Of a stretch of DNA of 64,000 nucleotides, positions 49,652 through 64,000 are shown one piece after another. Position 1 is the first letter of the stretch. Every line of letters begins with the position of its first letter. The stretch is from assembly GCA_002104945.1 (NCBI GenBank), contig MCFH01000054.1, positions 248,001 through 312,000 of the forward strand, read 5' to 3'. Below the pieces are notes generated by a model. It did not search any database and was not told the DNA's origin. It saw only the letters and a program-made list of their open reading frames with translations. The DNA comes from Piromyces finnis (Eukaryota > Neocallimastigomycota > Neocallimastigomycetes > Neocallimastigales > Neocallimastigaceae). The translations under genes were made by a program, and so were the position numbers.

Positions 49652-52018
49652 ATTTTTAAGTGAAATGTAATTTGAAATGTTGAAAAAATCCAGTTACAAG
49701 TGTAATTGTTGAATTTAAAAAAGAAATAGTTAAAATTTTTATTTACAATAATAATATAAAGTTTTCTTATAGTTGTTATTATTTTATATTGTTCCTTTTT
49801 TTTTCTTTTCTTTTATTACTATTATTAGAATAATTTGAAATTAATGATTTTAATATTTTTAAATTTGATATTATGGAATAGCAAAATAATAAAACTATGC
49901 TATGGTAGTAGTTTTTAATAGAAAGATATGTTATAAAACATTCAAAATGTACTCTTTTTAATAAATATCTTAAGTTTTTTTTTGTTTTTTTCTAAAAGAT
50001 AACAACAACAATAGGTGGTGCGTCTTTTAGATTTTTTTTTTTAAAATGGAAGAGCGGTAATATTTTTTAATTTCATTTTTAATATATAAAAATTAAGTTA
50101 ATTATTAAAAATAAATTAAAAAAATTATTATATAAAATAAATGAATAAATCCAATAATAATTAAATAAATTATTATTTTTTTAATGATTGAGAACCTTTT
50201 TATTCTATTTTAAAAAGGTTCTCAATAATGATAGAAAAGACAAAATAATATAAAGTATTATTCAAAGAGAGGTACTATATATATATATATATATATATAT
50301 AATAATTTTATTCGATAAATCAATTTCTATATTTTATATTTTATACATTCTTTTATATATAAATGTATTAAATAATATATAAATAATAGGATATGCAATG
50401 AATTACTTTTCACTGAATAAGGATTATGGTTAAGTAACACATTTTATTTTTGAATTTCATGTTAAGAAAAACCTTTCATTCCTTTAATATTCATTTATTT
50501 AATATTCAATGAAAAGTCTTATTTATTTATTTATTTATTTATTTGTTGTCTTATTATATATAAATGGAACGAAATATGTAATAATATTAACCTTAATATT
50601 AAAGAATATATATTAATGTATTAGAAAAAGGTACATTATTCAATAGTAAATGTAAGAAAAAAGCTTTGAATTATTATTGATTAAACTATTTCTATAATAT
50701 AATATAATTTTAAGTTTTATAATAATTATATTATGATTGTTTTACTATCAAATTATGTAACAGTAAGCTTTTTTTTTTTTTTTTTTTCATTGTATAGCAT
50801 TTATATAGATTTAGAATTAAGAACAAAATATAAAGTTTTTTCTTTTTTTTTTTTTAAACTTTTTTACGCAGAAAATTTTTAAATTTTAATTTATGTGGAA
50901 TGGCTCCAAAAAGTAACTTTAAACGATAAAGTTCTTTTTATTCTTTATGGTGCTTAAAAGAAATTAATAGTAATTTTTATTTTTATAGGCATTAACCTTT
51001 TATCTTTATTCCAATTTATAAATATACATAAGAAAGAAAAAAGTGAAAAAAAAAAATGAATATATTCATCCTATATCTCCTAAATGGATAGGAATTTTTC
51101 TGCATCTACATTAAATTCGAAAAAATTTAATAGTAAAATCAAAAAAAAAAAAAAAAAAGAAATATTAATGATGTGGTAATGCTTATTTGTTTTCATATTA
51201 TTTTACAATTCAATGATTGTCTTTTCATCTAATATTTATTAGAAAAACTAAAAAAAAAAGAGTATATATATTTTATTACTATTTTTATTTTGCCATTAGT
51301 ATTGAATTAAAATAAATAATCATAAACATTTTTATTTATTTATTTATTTATTATAAAGGAATAGTAATTCTTTATAGACATATTCGTTATTACTTTTATA
51401 ATTACAAAATATTTTTATTTCCCTAATGAACTCTACCACACTTTTCTTTTTTTCTTATTACATTTTACAAAGTATGAAAAAAGTTTATTAAATAATAAAA
51501 AATTTAATTAAAATCTATTTGTTATAAAAAATTAAAAAAAATTTTTTTATTTTAAAAAAGAAAAAAATTTTTTATTTGATTTCTGCGCTTCAATAAAAAA
51601 TATTTATAAATAAAGAGGTCAAAGCACTTTTTTAGAAAAAAAGGAAAAAAAAAAAGGGAAGAAGAAGAAGAAGAAGAAGAATAGTAGTATATATATACAA
51701 AGTAAATATACTAAACTTTTTTTTTAAATATAAAATAAAAAAAAAAGAAAAGAAATTTTATAAAAATATTATTATATAATAAATAAAACATTTAATAATA
51801 AATAAATAAATCTATTTTTTAATTTAATCAAATAGTATTAATATATATTCTTTTTTCTGAAATAAAAAGAAATTATATTATATTACTGAAATATATATAT
51901 TTGAGGCAATATTATTTAACTTATCGAATAAAAATATATCAGGAGTCACAAAAAAGGGATTTGAAGTAATCAAGATTTTATATTTTTTTTTATTTAATTT
52001 AGAAATTTGTTATTCAAT
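49652..52018. other. Divergent intergenic region
   Basis: 2.4 kb between the dipeptidyl peptidase and Ash2 starts. It holds a 16-bp perfect hairpin (50187-50226), a TA repeat (about 50275-50300) and a GAA run (about 51660-51680). I see no exon. Confidence 0.55.
50187..50226. repeat. Perfect 16-bp hairpin, 8-nt loop
   Basis: Arm ATTGAGAACCTTTTTA at 50187-50202 is the exact reverse complement of TAAAAAGGTTCTCAAT at 50211-50226, around loop TTCTATTT. The GAACC block gives several G-C pairs, unusual for this intergenic DNA. It lies 0.5 kb upstream of the peptidase start and 1.8 kb upstream of Ash2. One side of the stem-loop ends in A/T runs, so a terminator-like or small-RNA hairpin reading is possible. 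Confidence 0.88.
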
Positions 52019-55765
<3,747 letters not shown>

Positions 55766-56838
55766 AAAAAAAAAAAAAAAAACACCACTAATAATTAATA
55801 TAAATTTATTTAATAATTTAATAATAGAAATATTGAAAGTATATAATTTAATAATAAAAGTTTTTTTTTTTTTTTTATTTTTATATATATATTTTAAATA
55901 ATATATAAAATAATAATAATAACAATAATAATAAAAACGCATAATAATGATAATAATATAATATTTTTTATCTTTTTTTTTTTTTTTTTTTTTCATTATT
56001 ATTTTTTAATTATAATTATGTTAATATTTAATTTTTTTTTTTTTTTTTTTTTTTTTTAACCTAATTGAAAAAAAAAAAAAAAAAAGGAACAACGACAACA
56101 AACAAACAAACAAACCAACAAAAAAAAACAAACTACAAATAGTATTATAGAACAAAATTTTTAAATTTTTTTTTTTTTTATTTAGATTAAATAATAATTA
56201 ATAAATAAATAAACCATTTATACCTAATAAAAGTTTTATTTCATTTTTGAAATAATCAAAAAAATTAAAAATATTTTTAGTTTTCTTTTTTTTTTTTTTT
56301 ATTTTATATTTCTTATTTCTTACTCATTGATTTATTTTTACTTCCAGGAGTTAAATTCTTTATTCTATTTACTTTACATTTCACTTTTATAAAATAATTC
56401 TTTTAAAAAATATTAAATAAAAAATTAAAAATGGAAATAGAGTATTCTTATTCAAAATTTAATAATTCATCTATTTTTTTATCTTCAAACTTAATATTAA
56501 AAAATTAAAAGCTACCTGAACTATCATGGAATCATGGAATCTTTACCTTAAATAAATTACATGTATATAGATAAATAAATAAATAATAATAATATAAAAA
56601 ACAACTTGGAATATATATAATTTATTTTTTATTTTTTACTTTTTCTTTTTCTTTTTTTTTTTTATTAATATAATAAATAATTTATATTAAAATACTTTTT
56701 TATTTTATTATTGTTTTTTTTTTTTTTTTTTTTTATCTATTTATTTTTTATTTTTTTTTTATTTCTAATGATATATTTTATACTATGTTTTATCATATTA
56801 AAATTTAATTTTATGGTAGAGAATTGTTATTATTATTT
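55766..56838. other. Convergent intergenic region
   Basis: 3' flanks of the Ash2 and ABCA genes with long T runs (about 55974-55993 and 56032-56057), A runs, and an ACAAACAAAC patch near 56096-56116. Small frames here are shadows of homopolymers. Confidence 0.6.
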
Positions 56839-59800
56839 CTAATTAGATATAATTTGATTTTTAGCGAAATTAATAAAGATTTGTTCGAGGGAAGTTTGAT
56901 TGAAACTATAATCGTTAACTAATCCCTTCTTTTTATATTCTTCCATTCTTTCAAATACCAAACCTAATTTTTTGGTCATTTTAACTTCGTATTTTCCACG
57001 GTTATTTGAAATTCTTTCCATCTTATATTCATGAGAATTAAATAAATTGCATTTTTCAACAACTTCGGAATGGAATTGGTCCACATCGTTACATTGTAAT
57101 TCTAAAATATAACCTTTGCCATACTTCATCTTTAGATGTTCTGGACTACCAATACAAATTAAACGTCCATTAACTAAAATAGCTAAACGATCACAAAGTT
57201 GTTCGGCTTCTTCCATAGAATGGGTCGTCATAATTAAGGCAGAATCATTTCTTCTTTTGGTACTCTTAATAATTTCCCAAATTAAACGACGAGTGGATGG
57301 ATCCATACCAGCTGTAGGTTCGTCCAGTAAAATACGTTCTGGATAACCACAAATAGCAATTAAAATAGAAAGTTTACGCTTAGTACCACCACTTAAATCA
57401 TCCACACGCTTATTTTGATGTTCTTCTAAACCAGCGGCATTAATGTATTGAGTAGCATATACCTTAGCATCGTCACTATCATAACCACGAATACTAAGGA
57501 AGAATTCAATATGTTCACGAAGTGTTAATTCCTTCCAAAGAATATCGTGTTGAGGACAGTAACCCATAGAAACGTCACCCAACTTTGCTTGGTGAGTTTC
57601 AACGCCATTATAACAAACACTACCTATAGTTTGAGGAATAGTAGAGGAAACAATATTTAAAGTGGTTGATTTACCAGCACCATTAGGACCTAAAAGACCG
57701 AAACATTCATGAAGTCTAACACCAAAATTAACATCAACTACAGCGGTTTTAACAAGTTGATTATATTTAACAATAGATTTATGAATATCACCGTAGGTAT
57801 AGTCATTGGCATCCCTATCTCTGATTTCCTTTATTTCGCTTGGATCAGTAATTTTTCCTTTTGAAACGTTAAATTCTTTACAGAGATGAAGCGTACTAAT
57901 TGGTAATTCATTTTGATGCTCTTTAACATACTCATATTCTCTTTTAACATCATCATCTCCATTTTCTAATTCCTTTTCATAAATTTCAGAAGTTTTTGGT
58001 GGTAATTCACTAATATCACTTTTATTGGTTTGATTCTTCATACGATCTAAGAGTATTAAAATGAAATAGTATACAAATAAAAGAACGATCAATAATGCTA
58101 TAAGTGGACTAATTATATTATGGTAATTCATAATGGTTTTCATTGATAATTCAGAGGAGTTAAAGGAAGAGAATAACTTTAGGGTAAAGAGAGCATTCAA
58201 TAAAACAACAATACCAAAGGATGGACAGAGTGCTGTAAAACATAAACAGAAAATAATTGCTGTATTACTGTATAAAGCATCAAGGTTAGAACTACTTGTG
58301 TTTGCATTAAGGATAACTAAACCGAAAAATCCAAAAATGATTGGATAAGTATTGATAGCACTAATACCGGTGAATGCTGTCTCTTCTTTTTTAAACATAA
58401 AACTGATAATATATTGATAGAGCATACATGGAATACTCCATATAATTATAAAGCAAAGAACAAGTAAAACAATGCTTACGTCTAATAAAGGTTCAAAGCG
58501 AATAACAACACCACTAAGAATAATTAAAGTACAAGTACATAAGAAAAGGAGATCATCCGTAATAAGATTTGAAATCCAGTAGTTAAAACGTGAAACACCA
58601 TTTAATTGAAGTTGGAGAAGTAATTGGTTAATTCTTTCACGTGAAATTAATGGACCAAACTTGTTTAAAACTGAAACAACACCAATACCTATTATAAATC
58701 CTATAAATGTTAAACCGACCATAGCAACATTGTCTTGTTTTTCATCGAATGGTTGATTATTAACAATAATACGATCGCTAATATTTTTTGAGGCTAGGAA
58801 GGCATTACTAACAGTATTAAGAGAAGCAGGTAAACTATGAGGCATGGTACTATTATAATAAATTTCTACATTTAACTTATTCTCAGATTCTACCATTTCA
58901 CCTCCGAGAGAAGAAAGATAATAGGCATCTTCAAATCTAGGATATTGTATTTGTTCAATTAAAACATTGGATACACCAGATATATCATTACCGACACCGG
59001 AAAGAATGTTTTCGGTTGTGATTGGAAGAGTTGAATTTAAAGAATAATTTATTTTAGTTTCAGGATACATACTAGGAACAGTAATGGCTTTAGATTCATA
59101 CGTTATAATTCTTTCCTTGAACATCAATTGATTAATACCAAAGAAAACTAAAGCAATTAGGAGGATTGGAAGGATGAAAGCATTAAAAGCAAACATCTTA
59201 TCCTTTAAGAAAATTTTTAATCTATACTTTACAAGGGTAGAGATAAGTTTAGAATTACTTGGTTTTGGTACAGATTTCAGTTCGGGTAAACTATTATCAT
59301 TAGTTTGAATTAAGTATTGATATTCATTATCAATATTATTATTGCTTTTTTCTTTTTCACTATTATTTATTTGGTCATCTTCTAAACGAATGAAAAGTTC
59401 TTCTAAGGTTGGTAAAGAAAGAGCATACTTTCTAATTAAGCTACCCGATAAGTTATCTAATTCATTTAAAAGTGGAGCAAAATGATCTGATGAATTCAAT
59501 GGTAATCTCCAAGTGTAGAATTTATTATCATGGGATTCAAATTCGTTGGCTTCCTTATTTTCAACATAAATGGCTTCTGGAAGGTAATTCATAATAATTT
59601 TATTTACCTTTTCTTTTTCATTAGTTTCAACATCTAAATTATACTTCATATTGAAATGGTTTTTAAGATAAAGACTGGTACCAAGACAACGGATTTTACC
59701 TTTATTGAGAATTAATTTACGATCGGCTAAAACATCAGCTTCATCCATATAATGAGTAGTAAGGAAAATAACTCTTCCTTCTTTCTTTTTTAATAGTAAT

Positions 59801-62074
59801 TCCCAAATCTTACGACGAGAGAGTGGGTCTAATCCAGTTGTTGGTTCATCCAAAAAGATGTATTTTGGATTACCAATAATAGCCATACCAATACAAAGTT
59901 TACGCTTTTGACCACCACTTAACTTTGAAGATTTTAATTTCTTTTGTGGGAGAAGATCAAGTTCCTTTAATACTTCATCAACATCAACCTTAACATTCTT
60001 TAAATTAGCATAAAAGTTAATATGATCTTCAACCGTAAGTCCATCATAAATAATATTTGTTTGAGCACAAACACCGAAATCTTTACGAATTGCATTAACA
60101 TTTTTAGATATACTAGAACCATCAAAGTAAACATCACCATAAGTTGCTTTGATAAGACCTACCATAATATTAATAAGAGTTGTTTTACCAGCACCATTAT
60201 GACCTATTCAAGTAACAATATATATATAAAAATTTAATAATTTAATATATTAATATAATTTATTCCTAAGCTTATTAGTTTATTAGGATTACCTAAAAGG
60301 GCAAAGATTTCATTTTGATAAACCTTAAAACTTATATCATTTACTGCTAAAAATTCTGAATTCTTTCCCTTTGATTGATTTTTATTATTATTATTATTAT
60401 TATCATTCTTTGAGTTATTCTTATCTCTTTTAAATAATTTATGAACACGACTAACTTCAACCATACATTTTTCATTGTTTATTGAATTGAAATCTTCTTG
60501 AATATCCTTTTGATAAGTGACTTCATTTTCGGAATGAAGATCTTTTACCTTTCTTTTTGGAGTAAATAAGTATCTATTGTTTTCATTGGAAATTAAATTA
60601 TCAAGAATAATAGCCAATAAAAAGTAGGTAACAACATTAAATAGAGTAATTAATAAATAAAAACCAACATCTGTCTTAAAAATAGTTACAAAACCTAATG
60701 ATTTGTAGGTATATTTAAGTTTAATAGCACTGTTAAAGAATAATCCAAGAGACACTGTTGAAAAAATAAATGATAGTATTCTTGAAATATTTGAATTAAA
60801 CAAAATTAAAATTTGATTCATATAACAAAGAATGATATAGAAAAAGATAATAACAACACCGGCAGTTTTAGACTTTTTGAAAAATGTACTAAAAATAAAA
60901 CCAATACAGCAAGCACTTAATGAGAAAAGGAAAATTACGAGGAAGATAAAAATGAAATTAACATTTGGTATTAAATTATTGAAAACAATAATTATGGTGA
61001 AAACAACGGAGATGATGAATGTAATAAATCCCTCAAGAATAAACCATGATAGCCAGAAAACTGTGGGGTGAACACCTGCGATTAATAAACCATCTCTTAA
61101 TTTATCTTCTTTTTCTTTAACAATATTAAGGGTAATAGTATAGACGACCGCCAAGAAAGAAAATGTAATATAGTAGCCAATACTTGCGGAAATATCCATA
61201 TCACTTTCACTTAAATTTGATTCCAATTGACCTAATTCACCAATTGAATAATTCAATGAAAAATTATTATCTTTTGTTTTCATTCTAATAAGTGCTTGAT
61301 CTACCGATGATTGAATTGGGGAAAAGATATTTATATATTGACTAGACAATTCTTCCGATGACGTTAAAGAAAATATACTTCCAACATTTGTAATGGGTTC
61401 TGTTTCTGGATTTTCTACATCCTTAATATTAAGACGAATTGTGTATTTTGAAAGATCATTACTTTCAAAAACGATACCAGCAAGTAATTTATCATAACTA
61501 CTCTCATCTTTATCCTTATCAGTTTTATATTTTACCATTTCTTCTTGATTCTTAAATTGCATTGGTTTTATATAAGATGTAGAATTAAAAAAATCATTAT
61601 TTATAGTTCCTACAATTTCTGGAATAATACTACCATCATTTTCTTCTGGTAATACAAATCCAACTACTGAATACTGATAATCATAAGATTTACTAAATAA
61701 ACTATATAGAGGTGAAAGAATGGTTGGTTCATGGCTATTTATAACAGTACTTTCATTTTTTCCACTATTCTGTTTCAATATGAAACTTATTAAAACTAAT
61801 GTACCAATAATTTTTAATGAAATAATAATAGTAATAAAAGTGAATATGAATATTTTTTTTTTATATTATATATAAATATAAGCAATTTGATATTTTAAAA
61901 AAAAAAAAAAAAAAAAAAACTATATTACTTACAAATACATAAAATTGAATAAATTGGGAAAAAGATTTCAAGAACGATAGTGGCTTTCGAAGCCTTTTTT
62001 AAAAGAATATTTCTTTTAACTAAGGCTTTTAATTGATTAAGGTAGTAACCCTTTAATAAGATTTCAAAATTCAT
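56839..62074 (-). CDS. Full-size ABCA-type ABC transporter, 3 exons, 1669 aa
   Basis: Exons: complement of 56839-60203, 60293-61795 and 61933-62074; the acceptor of exon 2 (AG before 61795) gives the only in-phase join to the first exon. Order: a first helix (FFPIYSILCIFLISFIL), a large extracytosolic loop, a membrane block, and NBD1 with Walker A GHNGAGKTT (about 550), LSGGQKRK (about 643) and FLDEPTTGLDP. A second loop and membrane block follow, then NBD2 with GPNGAGKST (about 1382), DLSGGTKRKLS and LLDEPTAGMDP (about 1511). Both nucleotide-binding domains look competent; NBD2 has a T in place of Q in its signature. This TMD-NBD-TMD-NBD order with large loops is the ABCA subfamily, lipid or sterol movers in animals, protists and early-diverging fungi; yeasts lack it. 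The first intron interrupts the Walker A loop region of NBD1. The substrate is not predictable. Confidence 0.94.
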
Positions 62075-63766
62075 TATAAAGTTTTTTTTTTAAAAATTCA
62101 ATATAATATATATATTGTAGTATTTGAGTTGTTAAATAGGAATAATATAAGGAAATATTCATATTAATTATTTGCTCTTATATTTATTTAAAGTAATGAC
62201 AATATACTAAAAATAATAATAATATATTTACCATGTTTATTATTGATAATTTTTTTTTTCTTTTCTTTGTTTGTTTTTTTTATTTCTAATACTTTTTATT
62301 ATTGATTAAAAAAATTTGTTTGTTTATTTTTACTTTTGTTAGTTTGTTTGTTAGTTTGTTTATTGCTTTCTATATCAATTCGTACATAAATCACACTAAC
62401 AATTCCTTTTTTTTTTATTATTTAATAAAAAAAAAAAAATTTTTCTTTTTTGATGTATTTATACTTTTTATTTTTTTAATATATTTTATTAAAATTTATT
62501 TAAATTTTAATTATTTCAAAACATTTAAAAGATTAATTCAATTGGTTTTTTTTTTTTTTTTAATCAAATTTAAACAAGAAGTATTTGAATTTGAATGAAT
62601 TTTAAAATAAATACATTAAAATTATATAAAATATACAAATATACTTATAAATAAAACAAAAAAAAGTAAAAAGAATGAATAAATACCTTTTCTTTTTTTT
62701 TTTTTTTTTGATTCTGCGGTACAATTTCAATCTGAAATTTAATTAACTTTTTTATTTCAATTATCCTGCTTTAAAATATTAGATCGATTGGTTGATATAA
62801 ATTAAATTGTGTAACGTTGAGAAAAGTCAAAATTTTAATATTTTTGGTTTAGAAAAAGATGATGTCACAAAGAAAAAAAAGAAAGATGATATAATATGAT
62901 GATAATGCTTTTATATGAATTGATGATAAAACTTGTACTTTTCTTTTAATAATGATAGTTTTTTTATTTATTATTAACGTATATTTCATATTTAAAAATA
63001 TAATTTAAGATTACTTGATATAATTATCTTTTAATAAACACAAAATTTATCATCCATATAAAATGAAATGTTAAGAAGACATGTTTTTTTTTTTTTAAAT
63101 TTATTATTAATAAATAAAAGTAACATTATATTCAACAATAGTCAATGAAAGATTTCATTTTTCATTTGTATTGAGTTTTTTTTTTTTTTTTTTTTTTGAT
63201 ATTTAATTTTGATTTAAAAAGAATTATAAAAAAAGTTATATAGGTTAACTCTATTAGGTTAGAATTCAACAAATTATTATTTTTGACACTTTTTTCTCGT
63301 TTAATATTGAAATTTCAAAAGAAAGAATTGTTTGTATTACTATCAACACCATTAATTACTTTATTATTATGAAAATTAAACTATCAATGATATATATGTT
63401 ACTATTGCTATAAATTAATTTTTTTATCTATTCTTCACATTATCAATGTCATTATTGTAATAAAATGAAATAACTAAAAAAGAGTTATTTATTAATAATT
63501 TGAAATTATTGAATATTTATTTGTTTTATTTTTTATCAAAAATAAAAAAAAAAAAAAAAACTTATAATTAAATAAGTTTTTTAAATAAATAAATTATTTA
63601 TAATAGCCATTGAATTTTTTTTTTATTTATTTTTACAATTTCATTCCGGTATTATAAGGTATTAAAATATGATGCTAAATCTAAAGTATTATTTTAGTTA
63701 AAAAAAAAAAAACTAAAAAAAACTTTTCATTTGTTGATATTTAAATTCTTTCATTTTCCTTTTTAG
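62075..63766. other. Intergenic region
   Basis: 1.7 kb upstream of the ABCA start. T runs (about 62692-62709, 63177-63197) and A runs dominate. The frame at 62302-62598 is a Phe/Ile/Leu/Lys product of T-rich DNA and not convincing. Confidence 0.55.
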
Positions 63767-64000
63767 TTACTGAGTAGAGGTATTATTATTATTATTATTA
63801 TTATTAGTAGCAGAAGTAGTAGTAGTAGCATTATCGATAGTATTTTCAACAGTAGTATGATCTTCATTGGAAGAAGATAAGTTAAGATTAATAATATGTT
63901 CAGTAGCTTCTTCCAATTCATTCCTTATTGAAATATTAGAAGTATTATCATGTTCATCATCATTCAAAACGACAACTTCATTACTTTCTTCAATAGCATT
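63767..64000 (-). CDS. C-terminal end of an acidic, low-complexity protein (partial, runs off the right edge)
   Basis: The minus-strand frame is open from the right edge to a stop at 63767-63769, giving 77 residues. It is acidic (IEESNEV, NELEEATEHIINLNL) and ends in a Thr/Asn-rich run with eight consecutive Asn followed by TSTQ. The Asn run is coded by an ATT/AAT microsatellite. No family is recognisable from the tail. An open frame of this length with mixed acidic composition, unlike the surrounding A/T frames, supports a real exon; upstream exons lie beyond the window. Confidence 0.6.
   Translation of the reverse strand, partial: NAIEESNEVVVLNDDEHDNTSNISIRNELEEATEHIINLNLSSSNEDHTTVENTIDNATTTTSATNNNNNNNNTSTQ

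Noticed and set aside
62302-62598. 98-residue Phe/Leu/Ile frame
   Set aside because: Composition follows the T-rich DNA; no family resemblance, and it lies in the ABCA promoter region.

Overview
The window is nuclear DNA from a very AT-rich eukaryote, most likely an anaerobic gut fungus (Neocallimastigomycota: the Piromyces, Neocallimastix, Anaeromyces group). The reasons are: long A and T homopolymers and trinucleotide microsatellites between genes; conserved genes cut by many short GT-AG introns, about 76 in the models given here; fungal-type proteins (Kex1 carboxypeptidase, Cdc50, Ash2/Bre2, a Ste13/Dap2-like dipeptidyl peptidase); and a substrate-binding-protein/7TM receptor of a kind I associate with gut fungi. 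All reading frames use the standard code. The organism call is inference. Dictyostelids are the main alternative, but the intron density and gene set fit a fungus better.

Layout, left to right. A LIMR/LMBR1-type membrane protein (minus, 1197-4059, 10 exons) diverges from a Kex1-like serine carboxypeptidase (plus, 5503-9030, 18 exons including two microexons of 10 and 6 nt). Next come an acylphosphatase with a long N-terminal extension (minus, 9717-10535) and a CDC50/LEM3 flippase subunit (minus, 11270-12993). Two tandem intronless EamA/DMT transporters follow (14514-15686 and 17231-18415), separated by a striking compound microsatellite. Then come a small coiled-coil-like protein (minus, 19238-20212), an 843-residue protein with an alpha-crystallin (Hsp20) domain and a huge low-complexity tail (22090-24621), and a small four-helix membrane protein (25602-26407). 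An inositol polyphosphate multikinase (28106-29786) is followed by a class C GPCR-like receptor with a bacterial-type substrate-binding ectodomain (32472-35234).

The right half holds an unrecognised 438-residue protein (37653-38969), a 987-residue ankyrin-repeat protein (40982-43945), and a DPP4-family dipeptidyl peptidase (minus, 44774-49651, 21 exons including a 6-nt microexon). It ends with an Ash2/Bre2 COMPASS subunit (52019-55765), a full ABCA-type ABC transporter (minus, 56839-62074), and the last exon of a gene that runs off the right edge (minus, from 63767).

The genes are not an operon or an obvious cluster. Two loose themes are visible. Several products belong to the late secretory or endosomal membrane system (Kex1-like, Dap2/Ste13-like, Cdc50, ABCA, LIMR). 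Several are sensing or signalling proteins (receptor, inositol phosphate kinase). There is also a clear split between intron-dense conserved genes and intronless genes of lineage-restricted type. The most unusual sequence-level observations are the microexons inside protease active-site motifs, two long perfect hairpins between genes, and splice acceptors preceded by oligo-A. I saw no tRNA, rRNA, CRISPR or transposon gene.
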